From the NCBI GenBank assembly GCA_025531455.1, contig JAMYHL010000064.1, forward strand, positions 1 to 64,000: a DNA stretch of 64,000 nucleotides, written 5' to 3'. This document shows positions 44,124 to 56,850 of this stretch, piece after piece (within the stretch, counting starts at the first letter, position 1; each line of letters opens with the position of its first letter). A program made the translations under genes and the position numbers. The DNA comes from Apiotrichum sp. Y4204. Taxonomy: Eukaryota > Basidiomycota > Tremellomycetes > Trichosporonales > Trichosporonaceae. Below the pieces are notes generated by a model. It saw nothing but the letters and a program-made list of their open reading frames with translations, was not told where the DNA came from and did not search any database.

Positions 44124-47100
44124 ATGCCGCGCCGCAAACCCTTCTCTAGCAAGCAAAAGAAGGCGCAGCTGCAGAACAAGCGCGCGACAAAGCGCGGCGA
44201 CGACGAGCCCACGCCAGCCCCAAAGCCGCAGTCGCGGCCGAAACGTCCTGGGCGTTCCGAACCGCCGGCCGCGCGACTAGCCCTGGAATCGCGCTTTGTC
44301 TCCATCCCGAAAGACTATCTCGAGCGCACGCGGGACATTGCGTTTTCCGACCCGCTCGAGCGTCCGCTCCCCGACTCGGCGGCGATCTTTCCGCTCCATC
44401 TCGTCGCCAACCCCGCTGCGGCGCAGCTCACCGTGCCCGCCCGCCCGAAGTTCCGGTACGGCCAGACGAAGAAGGAGGTCGAGCGGAACGAAGAGGGCGT
44501 GTTCCGCAAATGGATGGCGGGCGTAAGGGGAACTGTTGAGGCGTGGGTTGCCGATGGGAACTGGGCGCGAGGGGAACAGGACGAGCAGTGGATCCACAGC
44601 CCGAGCTGGTTTGAGACGAACTTGGAAGTGTGGCGACAGCTGTGAGTGAATGAGAGAAGGCCAATTGATATGTGTGCTGATATGTAGATGGCGCGTGGTC
44701 GAGTCCTCAGCTATCCTCCTGCTCTTGATTGACGCGCGCTGTCCGCCAGTCCACTGCCCGCCATCCCTCCGCGCCTATCTCCGCTCCCTCAAGCCGCGGC
44801 GGCAGATCATCCTGGTCCTCACAAAGGCGGATCTAGTAGATGCCGAGGCCCTGGAGGGGTGGAAGCGCTGGCTGCGGGAATGGTGGTGCCAGCCTAACGA
44901 ACTGCGGGAGTCGCGCAAACCGCCACGACACGGCCAGGGCCAGACACCGCAGACGCCAGAGATACCTGATGACGGTTCCGACGTCCAGGTCGTCTCGGTG
45001 AGCAGTTACGACACATCGCTACTCCACGGCCCGGGGCGTACTCGACACCGTCCCGAGATCCCTGATTCCGCCCGCGAAGCACTCGTCGCTGCCCTCAGAA
45101 CGGCTCACGAGCGGCTCCTCGCCCCGCCGCAGTGGGCAGTCGCCGATCCCGAGAAACTTGCCAGCTGGACACCGTCTGTGCGAAGTGAAGTTCACTGGGA
45201 TGAGCTTGCGGAGCTGGACGTCGAGGCGGGAGTCAAGGTCATCGGGAAGAAAGCCAAGGAAAGCAAGGAGCGAGAGGCACAGACTGGCGACGCAGGCGGA
45301 GCTGAGGATTCAGAGACTGAGAGCGATGGTGACAAGGACGAGGACGCACATACGCACCCGACCCGCGATCCGTCCACTGAACCACTCACGATTGGTCTCG
45401 TGGGGCAGCCGAATGTCGGCAAGTCGTCTCTCCTAAATGCACTGCTCGGTACGACGCGCGTGCGCGCTTCAAAGACGCCTGGCAAGACAAAGCACTTCCA
45501 GACCATTCTGTGGGGCGCGCGCCGCGAGATCAAAATTGTCGACTGCCCTGGGCTTGTGTGTCCCAGTCTCGTACCCATGGAACTGCAAGCCATGGCGGGA
45601 AGTGAGTGTCAATATGGGGGCTTTGTCAGCACTGGAAAGCAATAGATCGGCGAACAACTCTCTCGGTCGGAGCGCGGCCCGCTCCGGTTCATAGCTCATG
45701 CCGGACCCCGGCGGATTGCATTCCGAGCGTACTGGAGGTGGCCGGAACGCTATTGTTCGAAGCTCAACTGCGCCCGACTTTGGTGCTGACCGTAGTTCTT
45801 CCCATCTCGCAGATTCCGTCTCTCCCTTCGTGTATTCATTTCGCGGCGCGCCACATGCCGCTCGAGGACATATTCCGCGTCCCCGCACCTGAAATAGATA
45901 CGGACGACATAGAATCAAAGAAGACGTGGCGCGAGCCGCGCGCCGACGCCGTCGTCGTGTCCAACAAGACGCCGATCTGGACGGCAGGGGCGATCATGGA
46001 GGCGCGGGCCCTTGATCGCGGATTTTGTGAGTTCAAAGCAATCAAACCGCCATCTCTTTTATTCGCCATTCGGCAGTCAAAACAGAATGGAGACAAAAGA
46101 AACGCCCGATGTAAAAGACCCACACGCCTTTTTGGTTACCGAAGATCCACTGACGCGACAGTGACAGCAAAGGGCGGGCGACCAGACGCCAACCGTGCAG
46201 GAAACGCAAGTGAGTCAAGGGATTTGCATGTGCATGTTGGAAGAGTGGAGGCCAGAGGTTTTTAAACTTTGTGGCGCCTCTCAGGAAGCGAGTTGGAATA
46301 GGGATTCGAGTGGAGTGGGGGAAAAGTTCCGACGGGGCGTCGGATCAACTCAGCATACGCAATGTCATGTCTCTGAAATGTGCACTGTCGTATCAGCACA
46401 GGTCAAGTCTTCCGACAATGGACCGATCAAGTGCTCGAGCGAGGACATGCCGAGACACGCGAACGCGAGACACTGGAGGCGTGTGCGAGGCGTCCTCGAT
46501 GACTTTCAAAACAGGGGTGACTGGACAGTCCAGGGTTCTGTGGAGCTTGTCGACAACCCCAAGTGGGCCCCGAACCAGCAGAACGATGGGCTGTCTAAGA
46601 CTCCGAATGGCACAGACGCTCTGTCAGGAGTATACTCTCCGCCTTTGCGACCCGACCACGGGCCGGCGCACGGAGCATTACACGACAGCGTACAGTACAT
46701 GTCGCGCAGGTAGCGCAGCGGTCCGCCCCGGACACTGCTACAGTGCCCCCAAACCGTCCCCTGTCATGACTTGAGCCTCATTTCTCCTGACTGTGGCCCT
46801 GATTCGCACCGCGATCGCAGTCGTGCCTGCCCATGCGCAGGCCGCGTTCACCGGCAGTTTTCCTGTTCTCCCTTCCGACACGCATCACATGAATCATGCC
46901 TGCATGTCTTCCGGCTGTGCTTCTGCGTCCGCGCTCCTGGGCTAGCCGGAACTTTTGAAACCTCGAAACTCCGGGGGAAACACAATACTAATTCACAGTG
47001 CTGCGGACGCTGGCGGACGGACGGGTGCGGTGGGGCTTCTGGCCGCCGGGGACGCGTCCCGTGCGCGACGGGCGTGGCGTCTGGCTCGGTGCCTTGTCGG

Positions 47101-47360
47101 AGGACGCGCTGAATGCGGAGGACGGGGACGGCGGCGTGGATCACGGCGTGGAGCAGAGTGATGACGAGTCGAGCGAGGCGAGTGGTGACGAAAACAACGA
47201 GGGGGGTGCAAGTGAAGATGAGGTGGACGAGAACGAGGAGGACGAAGAGGAGGAGGATGGGGATGATGGTTTTGTGGCATCTAATAATCGCAGTTTCTTT
47301 GCGGCATTGGACTTGGGCGACGACGACGAGGATGAGGATGAGGAGGAAGAGCGCGAGTAG
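44124..47360 (+). CDS. GNL1: GNL1-type circularly permuted GTPase
   Basis: Five exons: 44124-44641, 44688-45601, 45796-46026, 46162-46209 and 46999-47360, 690 residues. It begins MPRRKPFSSKQKKAQLQNKR, the basic N-terminus shared with human GNL1. The GTPase motifs occur in permuted order: G4 TKAD at 218-221, G1 GQPNVGKSS from residue 412, G3 DCPG at 458-461. LWRVVESSAILLLLIDARCP and MAGILPISQIPS, both rebuilt across introns, match the MMR1/HSR1 family. The C-terminus is a very acidic tail. Relatives act in ribosome assembly or nucleolar traffic. An Asp/Glu-rich insert of about 130 residues separates G4 from G1. The last intron (46210-46998) is far longer than any other in the window yet has a perfect TACTAAT branch site. 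Confidence 0.92.
46210..46998 (+). other. Unusually long (789-nt) intron of the GNL1 gene
   Basis: The donor GTGAGT and acceptor TACTAATTCACAG are strong, and the flanking exons join at RAGNA-MLRTLADGR as in relatives, so no exon is missing. The intron is 10 to 20 times longer than typical here. Nothing in it was recognised as a snoRNA or gene. Confidence 0.7.
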
Positions 47361-47656
47361 AGCATTTTCATACACCACCACCTGCATGACCACATCGTAC
47401 AGATCCATCGAGAGGATGCTCGCAACTACTGAACGTTTACAGGCTAACATGCTAGAATCGATTAGGTGATTCCACCAGAGGTCATACTACAGTACACATC
47501 ACATGCGACGATTAAGCGGCCTGACAGCTACTCTGGAGTAAAGGTACAGTATGTCTATTGCCAACTACCAATGTCCAGTCCCTCCCGGCTGGGAAGTACA
47601 TAACGATCCTCACTAACACACTGAATTCACTTCATGACGTGCGCGCTCTCGGCTTT

Positions 47657-49258
47657 TCATTTGCGCCGGAGCGGGGCCAGGCGCACACCGCCGGACGAGG
47701 GACTCAAACTGCGACGGGTATAGTCTGGGCCGAAGGGGTAATCGCGGCGAGGCTGTTGGGGCCATGCTGCTGAGGGATGAGGTTGGAGAGAGTAGTCTGC
47801 CTCGAAGACGGGAGGCTGACGGGGCTCGTGTTGCGGAAAGGATGAGCTGGACGAGGGCGGGGCCTGAGCTTGTGGCGCCGCCTGGGACGCGGACGGTGGC
47901 GCGGTGGGAGGCTGGTTCGGCCAACCGTTGCGCGCCTCCAACCTGTGATGTGTCGCGGACCTGGGACCTGATGGTGGACGGTATGGGTGGTGGCGGACAT
48001 CGCGTTCGTCGTAACCGTTGTGGTAGGCCCATGACGATGGCTCGGCACCGTTGGGTTGAGGAGGGTAATCGGAATGGGGGCGAGAGTGGCCATTCGCGGC
48101 CTGGACACCATTGGAGGTAGGAGGGGGCCCAGTGGCAGACCATGTCTGCCGGCGGTCACTCAGAGGTGGCGCCGTCTCCAGGCTCGATCGGCGCGCGCCG
48201 TTTGTCATGTTCCCCGACGACTGCGCGCGGGCCGGGCGACCCGGGGCGGGCCCACGCTTCTTCTGAGTCGCCGTGTAGACACAGTGGCGGCCAGACTCCC
48301 TGCAGCGGGAACACGTTCCGGGCTGTCCGGGGTGGACCGGAATGCCACCGGCGTCACAGCGTACCTTGCGGGCACGACACGCATCACAGGCTTTGGTGGT
48401 ACGCGAAATGGGCGCCCTGGCACCGAGACCTCCGTCAAAGGGCATTCCAATGTATGCCGGCGCGTACGGCATGGGTACGCCCATCTCGTACGCGAGTGGA
48501 TAGTCTGGATGGTAGGTGTGGCGGCGCCCCATGTCTGGTCGGACGTAGAGGTCTGGATGGTTTGCTGTCGGGGGCCGGTACTCATACGAGTGGCGCGACG
48601 GAGGCGGTGAGAAGAATCCACGAGCCTGCGCCGCGGACGCAGAGGCGGGCATCAACGGTGCACTCAGGGGAGGTGGCGGATGAGGAGGTGCTGTGCCACC
48701 CGCATGATGGTGGTGGTAGTGTTGCGGATACGGCATGTGCTGCTGAGGAGGTCCCTGGCTGACCTGGTTCGGGTGATACTGGTGTGACGACCCATGCCCA
48801 TGGTCGGGGTGATGGGCAGGGTATGGGTGGTTGGGGGCCTGACCATGGGTAGTGGCGGGATGGTGGTGGTGAGGAGGTGGTGCCACAGGGTGATGAGGAA
48901 CCTGGGACGGCTGTACCTGGGCTGTTGCGGGATGTCCAGGCGTAATGGGACCGTCATACTCGACGCGGCGGGGTTGACGGTCATTCAATAATGAAGAAAT
49001 GTTGAGGCGCTCATCACTAGGCTTGCGCGTAAGAGGGGAGGGAACACTAGACGAGAGCGAGGGAAGGATGGTGAGGGGTGCAGGCGGACCCGTGCGTCGC
49101 TTCGCGTCCATATCTTGGTAGAAAGATGGGGTAGGGAAGTCGTTTGACAGCGGGGTGCGAGGGGAGCCTGGGGGAGATCCGCTACCGCTCGAGGTTGAGC
49201 TGCTGTTGCGGAGAAGAGTGTGAAGAGGGGGAAGAACGGCGGCGGTGCCACGCGACAT
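47657..49258 (-). CDS. Zn(II)2Cys6 binuclear-cluster transcription factor
   Basis: A single exon of 533 residues. The zinc cluster is at about residues 290-327: CDACRARKVRC, a 15-residue linker, then CSRCRESGRHC. Six cysteines with the Arg/Lys-rich first half are diagnostic of fungal DNA-binding regulators. The cluster is central, not N-terminal, and is preceded by about 280 residues rich in His, Pro and Ser with a HHHHH run. No fungal-specific middle homology domain is evident, so it may be a small regulator of the type seen in basidiomycetes. The target is unknown. The ATG at 49258 is the first on the strand for over 570 nt; the frame continues 15 codons upstream without ATG. Its 3' end converges on the GTPase gene with a 296-nt gap. 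Confidence 0.88.
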   Translation of the reverse strand: MSRGTAAVLPPLHTLLRNSSSTSSGSGSPPGSPRTPLSNDFPTPSFYQDMDAKRRTGPPAPLTILPSLSSSVPSPLTRKPSDERLNISSLLNDRQPRRVEYDGPITPGHPATAQVQPSQVPHHPVAPPPHHHHPATTHGQAPNHPYPAHHPDHGHGSSHQYHPNQVSQGPPQQHMPYPQHYHHHHAGGTAPPHPPPPLSAPLMPASASAAQARGFFSPPPSRHSYEYRPPTANHPDLYVRPDMGRRHTYHPDYPLAYEMGVPMPYAPAYIGMPFDGGLGARAPISRTTKACDACRARKVRCDAGGIPVHPGQPGTCSRCRESGRHCVYTATQKKRGPAPGRPARAQSSGNMTNGARRSSLETAPPLSDRRQTWSATGPPPTSNGVQAANGHSRPHSDYPPQPNGAEPSSWAYHNGYDERDVRHHPYRPPSGPRSATHHRLEARNGWPNQPPTAPPSASQAAPQAQAPPSSSSSFPQHEPRQPPVFEADYSLQPHPSAAWPQQPRRDYPFGPDYTRRSLSPSSGGVRLAPLRRK

Positions 49259-49834
49259 TGCAGCTGGAAGGCCGGAGGGGCCGTCGGCGGTTGAGTGAGA
49301 CAACCGTTGTCGTCTGGAAGGTTACCGCAACGAGAAGCCGAAGAAGCTTGCTTTTGGAAACAAGAAGCGACACCTGGGGGAGAAAGTTTTGAAAGACGAC
49401 AAAAGAGTGACCTGTTTGGTACTGCTCAAGAAGAATGTTTGGTGGTGCAATTCACTTGATCACTTGAGCTCGATACACTCGTACGCGACTGGTCCGTGAT
49501 GGGATCTCAATGCGATCCCAGTGAGATCTTGATGCAGGTCTGATCTGTGTGAAGAGCTGTGGGTGGGATGGCTGTCGGATTGGATGTGAGAAGTGTTGAT
49601 GTTGTTGTTGATATATCGAGATGTCCTCGCTCTCGTGTCTCGAAGTAGCTTGTTAGCTGTAGTGGTCGTGTATTACAGGCAACGGCAGCTGAACAATGAT
49701 ACAAAGTGAGAGAGAATGGGAGGATGAATGGGGGAGAGGAGGATGTCGAGACGAAGAGCTCCGAGCAATATCTAGTGTTGCCTCTAGTCTCTGCGAAGGA
49801 GCGAGCGACCGCGCGAGAAGCTTGTGCCTTGTCC
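49259..49834 (-). promoter_or_regulatory. ATG-free leader of the Zn2Cys6 gene
   Basis: No ATG on the coding strand for 576 nt; the first is opposite 49835-49837. Confidence 0.4.
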
Positions 49835-52800
49835 TGCATGTCCTGGTGGGTCCTGTGATCCTGCATTTGCATGTATACAGAGGTACAGAGGAGGTAGGGA
49901 GAGCATAGTTGGTGCCGACTGCGATCCCTGTCCGTCAACAAGAGCCAACCGTGCAGGGCGGTGGTGGCGTTCCAAGGTCCCTGGAACACAGAATGAGAAA
50001 AGCGCCGGAGGGTCAGAAAGCAAAAGGGATGCCGCGACCGCCAACCGCGCAACCCACCGACGCCTACACCGGCCAAGAAGGACCGACAGCGTCCACTCAG
50101 GTCCCACGGCGGCGCGCCTTGGCTGGCATGAGCGCACGCATCGGCGGCGCTCCATCATCCCCACAAGCTCCAACGCCTAGCCCAGACATGGACTGTGCAA
50201 TTGGTGCACTGATGCCGACCCGTCATTGCGCAGTGTGACGCTCCGCCGGGGCAATGGCTTTGGGCACAGGAACGATTGTTCCACCGACGTCGGACCTGCA
50301 GGAGTTTGGAGCGTTCGCGCCCGGCTGCACAGTTACCACTTGGCTACGCGGCCTCACGACCTGTTGTTCTCTGTCTTTCTCTCTGCTGATGCACGCGGCG
50401 CGGACCTCGCCTCTCCGCATCGTTCATTCCTATGAGCCATATAGTGTTGTTTCTCCCTGGACTCGTTCAGTCTTTTAGGCTGGTCACTAGCGTCGTCGAC
50501 AAAAAGTAGAGTGAATGCGACCAGCCCACCAAGGCCACCATCCGGATCTCTGCGAGCGGCTGCTGGGCTTGCTTGGGTTCGGCACACGAATTGCATCAGG
50601 CCTCCTTCTCGGCCTCTACCCCTCTTTACTGAATACAGAAGCAGGGCTTGCATCGAGAAATCGAAAGGGAGACAGGTCATTGTTAAATTCTTTTGACAGG
50701 ATATTACATTCTCTCACTATCTGGCCCCCTTCTCGCCTTCTGCACCGGCGGCGCGGCCATGCCTCCCAACTTCCCAGTGTCCCGGGTTCCAAAGGGTGCT
50801 CATTCCTTGTGCATTTTAGAGTTGGCCAACGCGCAGCGGCATGCGTGCTTCGGCTGGCAGTACATGGCGGCAAACCCTGTTGGAAGACCAGGGCCAGGGT
50901 CGAGCTTGATACAGTTTGCGTGTATGACGCCATGCCATGGGCGATGGGCCCTCTTCCGCCCTCCTGCCTTCTGCACCTCCTGTAGTACTCAACCTGGGCG
51001 TCCTTGCTTCATATTACCTGCTGCTGTTCAGTCGGGACCTGGCCGTCTGCTTGTATTCCCTGCTATCGCTCCATTTTTTCCAGTCCTGCTTTTTTTTTCT
51101 CCGCGTTTTTCACCTATTATTCTTTGCCTTTTTTCTTTTTTTTTTTCGGCAACCTTTGCTCCACTCTGCATTCAGAAAAAGGGTCAGCGGCGCTCCAGAG
51201 GCGCTTCGAATGGTAAAACAGGGCCACAGGAGGCACCAACGAGCCACGCATGCAACCCGCGGAAGGCCGCGAGGCGAGAACAAAGTTGAAGACAAAGATG
51301 CGGTGGCCCGAGAGCCCGAGGCCCGAGGCGGCCGAGGCGCCGAGCGAGACCCTTTGCTTCCTGGTCCAGCTGGCAGTGCCTGTGGGCCAGTCGAGTGGAA
51401 GGTTTGTGGCTCCAGCGCCATGCCGGCCATTCCGTGGGGGCGTTGGGCGTTGGGCGTTGCAGGTGGACATATCAGAATGCGGCTGTCGCGCAGTTTGCGC
51501 AGGTTTGCAGACTCGAGAGCTGACCCACCCCGCCGCCAAGGGAGGGACAAGTGCCAGGGGGCGCTGAGGAAGGTTGAGCAGGCAGTTAGTCAACGGGGAA
51601 TGCTGGCGAATGTCGTTGCCGTTATCCGACGAGAAGCACTGGGAAACATGCCACAAGGTCCTTAATAACACAAAGGACATGACCCATGAGTCTTCCAATG
51701 TCATCCACGCCGTGAGGAACGGTCTCAACGTCTCAGCCATCGCGAGCCTCGAGTTACATGTCGTGGAAACTGGGACCTCTCAGCGACGACGAGGGCAGAT
51801 GAGCAAGAACGCAACAGATGGAATCAACCGCGGCCTTCAGCATGCAAACCGGCCCGGCAGGCTGGGGCGCTTGCTTCACCGAGATGCTAGTGGTGCAACT
51901 GCCGGTCGCTGCATCTTGACCCCACCCTGGTCTACTGTTTCAACCTGGCTCCTTTCAGGCCAGAGGGTGCTCGGTGCGAGGTCGAGTACTGCTGCCAGAA
52001 GTCTTGTAGGACCGACAGACACTAGGAAAGAAGGTTTAGGGCAGATCTTGCAAGCTTCTAACAGTGGGCCAGGAGTGCATCGCTTTGGTTGTGCCAAACT
52101 GCCGAGGTTGAGCCCCGTTATTATTGTGATATGAAGATCTCAGACAATTGTCCGCGGATGCCGACTCGGCCCAGCGGCCCGTGACTCCGTAGCTGAGAGG
52201 GTGTCTGGTATGTCAATTCAATTCACTTGCAGTGTGCTGCCCAGCCACCCACGTCGCACCACTGAGGCGAGCGGTATACACACTCCGTATTGGAGTGACT
52301 GCCATGTGTGATACTGTAGTACCGGTTATTTCGATCATTTCCAACCTACTCTTTTCAAGCTGCGCGTTGGCCAACAGGAGATGGGACATGCATGGGCTGC
52401 ACATTGTCCACAATTTGCCAGCCAGTTCTCGCCTTCCACGACTGATCCGGTGTCCAGCATCGGACATATCAGATATGAGGCATATCGGCATGTCTTCGAT
52501 CGCATTCGGAAATATAGTTCTCTGCCGTAAAGATTGGGCATGGTGTTGCCATGCCGCTCAGCATCCTGGCATCGTACTCTCCTGATCTCCTGGCTTCCTG
52601 GGGCCAGGCTACTTCCAGGCGAGGTAACCTGTATTAGCCTGCAATAGATTGCCCCAGCTGACACGGAAATGCTCCTGAACGAGCATACTCCGTCATGCTT
52701 CTCGTAGGTTTTGCGATCAAGCGCACTGGGCCGCGCGACCCTGGGTGCCATACGGTTGTTCCAGGAGTCTCATCACACGTAACTTTGCGCAGACCTTGCT

Positions 52801-55800
52801 TCCCCACACACAGCTGACCACCTCGATCATCCAGGGTTGCATAGCACGGCGCTTTCGGTCGGCATTACCACACATGTCTCTGGTGGTTAGAGCGGGCGTG
52901 AGCTTAATCTGACGTGAACATGTCGGAGCGGAAGCTTCCTGTTTACAGGAACAGCTTGGTACCAGGGTAGAACGGCCTGCTCCTGGTCAGGACCGCCGAC
53001 CCACATGCAAACCCATCCAGTCCCCACTCGGAGTAACAGGGCTACAAGCCCTCACGGAGGCGGCGGAGCACAAACGCTATTGACGCATTTGGTCGGGGGG
53101 CCCGTCTGTGGCGCCGCCACCTCCGTTGCCTCTCGGCGCGGAAGCGGACAGTGTGTGCTCATCATTTGTCACCGACGCGTGCTGTGACTAACTTGCCCAA
53201 AATGCCGCAAGCTGCCAGGTGCGGAGCTCGAATCAGAGATGGCAGTGCAGCGATTCCATGGGGCAATACCAGCTGCAGCAGACCCTGGGATTCCTCCGTC
53301 GCCTTGGGGAGTGTCAAGGGAGAGACAGCCAGTCGGCACCACAGGTGCGAGGTGCATTCGGACGTGGACGTGCAATCGAGGGAAGTAGTTGGCACGCACC
53401 TCCGAAGCGCGCAAGCACAGGTGTCTGATAATAAAGCCGATGCCCGATGGCTGGTGAAAGAACCATGGCCTGAGGCATCGAGTGACTGCGCCACACTGAC
53501 GTCTGGGTGTTCACCCTCCTCTCTGGGAACATATCTCACTCCCCTTGGCCATATTCATTGAGCCCTTCGGCCCTGCCTTGTGCCCGTGATCAGCGCCAAC
53601 CGACGCCTAGCGAATCCACTAAGTTTGGCAAGGCAAGAGAGTACCGCCATGCACTGTGCGATCATTGAACAGTATTGAATGGACCTTTCCTGCCCTACCG
53701 TCCCTACCGCCGCCTGCCGCACCGATGCAGCCACGGGCGCCGAGCGTTTGCAGCCCGCGTGTTCGCGACTGGCCGCGCCTCGCCTGAGACGTCAGCCACC
53801 GCATGCCTCGGCGTCGGCCCGCGGTGCGTCAACGCCGTTTAGCCGTACCTGCTTCGCCTTCGGGCGTGTCAACCTGGGCACAAACGTGTCCTGCATGCTG
53901 TGTGCTTTTGGAGTCCGACCACTTGGAATCCTACAGTCTGGGCCTCCCCGCACACGGAAACCAGACAGCATTGGCAGTCGCTTCCAACTGATTAATCACG
54001 GCTGTCGATGGAAATGGCTATCTCCAAGCTCCGAATCAATCAAGTTTCCTTCGCTAACGAGTTATTCCTGGACAGCGGTTGCGGCCGTCAAAGGCCGAGG
54101 GGCCCGTCCTGGTATGTATAGTTTGAATCCAAATCGAATCCAAAGGATGCAAAGGTCCCAAGGCTAAGGCTGAGGGTGCAAAGGGCGCGTGCTCTGATAA
54201 GTGGTGTGTGCACTTTGCGTCTCAGACAACCGGCGTCGCCTTGTTTCGGAGAATGCTCGGTCAGAACCATCAGCTAACACACTTTAGAAAAAAGGCGAAC
54301 CTGCACTAGTGGACGGGAGTCGTACGCATTTGAGATGAAGGGATCTGGGAGATCTGGCTGAGACATTGCGGCGATGGCGCTAAACGAATGTGGCGATTTG
54401 GGCGAGGCGATTTGGGCGAGGCGTGACCTGCTAGGAGCCTCCGCCATGTTGATTACACTTGTTCGTGCACAGTTGATACGATTGAGTCTGCTAACCGAAG
54501 CGATCAGACATCCAATCTCATCGATCAGACATCCTATCGCAATCAGACAGCCGGCCTGCGGTTAGCAGTTCATCCGAATGCGACAACGGAGGAACGGAGC
54601 GGGGATCGCCGAGCTCCGGACCCGTGACCGTCACTCCGGCCCGAGTAACTTACGCCGCGCCCCCGATGGAATGCGTGCCTTCACGCCAAGGATGCCTAAC
54701 TGTTGACGCCGCGGGAGGTGCATAACGTGGGAATGCATCGCTCCGTGCAGCACCACATGCAACATGTTTCTTGGCCTCGTGTTCCGTCCTCGTGTCTCAC
54801 TTGACAGGTCGTGGAGAATTCCGCGCCACGGCTTGGCCGGCGTCTGGGGCATGAACTGGGGAATGCGCAGTTCATATTAATTGTCTTCCCAGCTGTCAGC
54901 TGTCATCCGCACTACTACACGCTTGGCAGAGATTGACGAGAAAGGGATGGGGTTGGAGAACACGCAGGGATGCGATGAGTTCAGTTTGGCAAATTCCTCA
55001 AGCGGTCCTCTAGCAATGCACATTATCCTACCGACAGAGTTTACCCGCATGCATTCCGGAGTACGCGCTACAATATTCGGCTGAGAATTAGGTGCTGTAC
55101 AACAATCCCAAAGAGATAGCATCCCGACGCGGTCGGTCTAGTCGAGCGATCGCGACGCAGACGATCAGGCGCCACTCCGCCACATACCGCGCCAGCCGCG
55201 TGATGAGGGCCGAGGGACGTGGCGGGCAGTAAAATGCGGCGTGTGGCAAGTAGGTCAATGGTGGGGTCTAAGTCTCCCTCAGGCGCCGGTTCGACTGGGA
55301 TCTGATCCAAAAGAACCACAAACGCACAGCCCGAAATCTACGGCACCGCCATGTTACTCGCCACTGACGTGTGACCGTAGTGGTGCGCATGGTGCTATTC
55401 CCGTGAACGGGTGGGAACGTATCCAGCGGTACCCGGCCTCCCGCTGTGGCGGCGGCTCGGTCACACTGAAACTCGTGCTGCAGCACATCGTGTTGCCATG
55501 TGCCAAGTTGAGCGGGACAGTGTTTCCGGTCTGTCTTAGTCACGTTCGAGTTCGACCGTACCATCACGACAATTTCAAAGTGCCAAGGTCTGCTTTGTCC
55601 ATTCCAAACACATCACGAAAATCAGTAGCGGAGCGTGTTCATCCGCGATCCTGGAATTGTTCAGCAATGGGAAAAAGCTCTCATCTGCTAGCCATCTCCA
55701 CGTTCCCCATTCTGAGTTACTAAACGAGATGAAAATGTCCAGTAGAATAATTGAGGTTCCCATTGTGATTGTTGTTGTCATTGCGATCTCGGGAGATCTA

Positions 55801-56746
55801 CTGTCGGCGATTGATGCCGATCTCGCGATCGGGAGGGGCCCTTCGATCGCATCTGGCTACAGATTGTGGCACAGCCGCTGGTACAGTAACCGCTCGTGGA
55901 CGGACATACTGTAGGACAAACGCTATGATTGCGGACACGGAGCGACACCTGAGAGAGTGAGAAATTGTCGGTACCACAACACAAACGTTCTCCGCTCAGT
56001 GGTCGGCACAAAGGATCCCGCTGAGGCGCACGGATGGGGCAATCACTTAGACAGGCCTTTCAGACACGCCTGCCACAGGCGCCCACTCGTCATTCTGGGA
56101 AGCCGGGAAGCGTGCCTGCACGCGTGTTATTGTTTCGCTTTGACTTACCCATGTCTGAACCCCGTTCCAGAGGTACGGTACGGCACCTTCGAGGCGTTCC
56201 GAGTCGGTGTCTGATGGTCGTTACGGGCGGGCCGTCAAGCCAATATTGAGTTTGAAGGTATTGTTCAACGCGCCTCCTACTGTAAGACAATTGGGCATCA
56301 CTCTTGACATGGCAACGGTGCTCATGTCGGCGGCGCAGGTCCGGATGGCCGGCCGGACATGAATGAACAAGTGGCTTTGAAGGCTGCGCCACGGTGGCTA
56401 ACTGGTGGCTCTGGAATGTGCTTGCGGAACGTGCTACACCATTGTGTTCGCGTCTCCGCGCAGAGTACGTCCGCACGTCGGAGAGAAGCATGAAAAACAA
56501 CAGCAACAATGAGCTCTATGCACGAACGCCCGTCCGAATAGGCGCTGACTCTCCTTTCTATCCCGCCTTCTCTACGAGCGGTCTCATCAAGACCCAACTT
56601 GCGGCCGACTCGCATCCGTTCACTCTCGCAACCTCCGGTCTTCCCGGCTGCTCAGGTCAACCCCCCCGCGGGCCCCTGGTAACGCCCAAGCCTCCCTTGA
56701 CCCTTGCCATCTTTAAAAAGGGATTCCTTGCGATGCAAGGCAGCCA
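49835..56746. other. Gene-free tract of 6.9 kb
   Basis: No protein gene is supported. The longest open frame (50937-51665, plus) is low-complexity and lacks motifs. A short tandem repeat lies at 54393-54420. This is the largest empty stretch of the window. Confidence 0.4.
54393..54420. repeat. Two direct copies of a 14-nt unit
   Basis: GCGATTTGGGCGAG occurs twice head to tail with no mismatch. Confidence 0.75.
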
Positions 56747-56850
56747 TTCTCCGCCAGGGAGTCGAACCCTGCTCTATCGCGGTGTGCTCCTCCTGCTGGA
56801 GGGCTCTCTCGACTGAGAGGCGATTATACTAACCGATATACTAGCGAAGA
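56747..56850 (-). tRNA. tRNA-Glu(CTC) with 32-nt intron
   Basis: Acceptor TCTTCGC pairs with GCGGAGA. The anticodon stem ATCGC/GCGAT is perfect, and loop CTCTCA-C gives anticodon CTC. The intron 56782-56813 follows position 37 and can form its own hairpin (CCTCC with GGAGG). The T arm is CAGGG/CCCTG with TTCGACT. A TTTTT terminator lies opposite 56716-56720. Confidence 0.9.

Noticed and set aside
46195..46713. Open frames inside the long GNL1 intron
   Set aside because: They start in exon 4 out of frame or lack protein-like features, and flanking exons join perfectly without them.
50937..51665. 242-codon open frame on the plus strand
   Set aside because: Made of a Phe/Leu run from a T-rich stretch followed by Arg-rich low complexity; it has no motif, and the minus strand is open as well.
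54481..54555. Repeated GATCAGACATCC-like units suggesting a larger satellite
   Set aside because: Only three imperfect short copies; not enough to call a repeat array.
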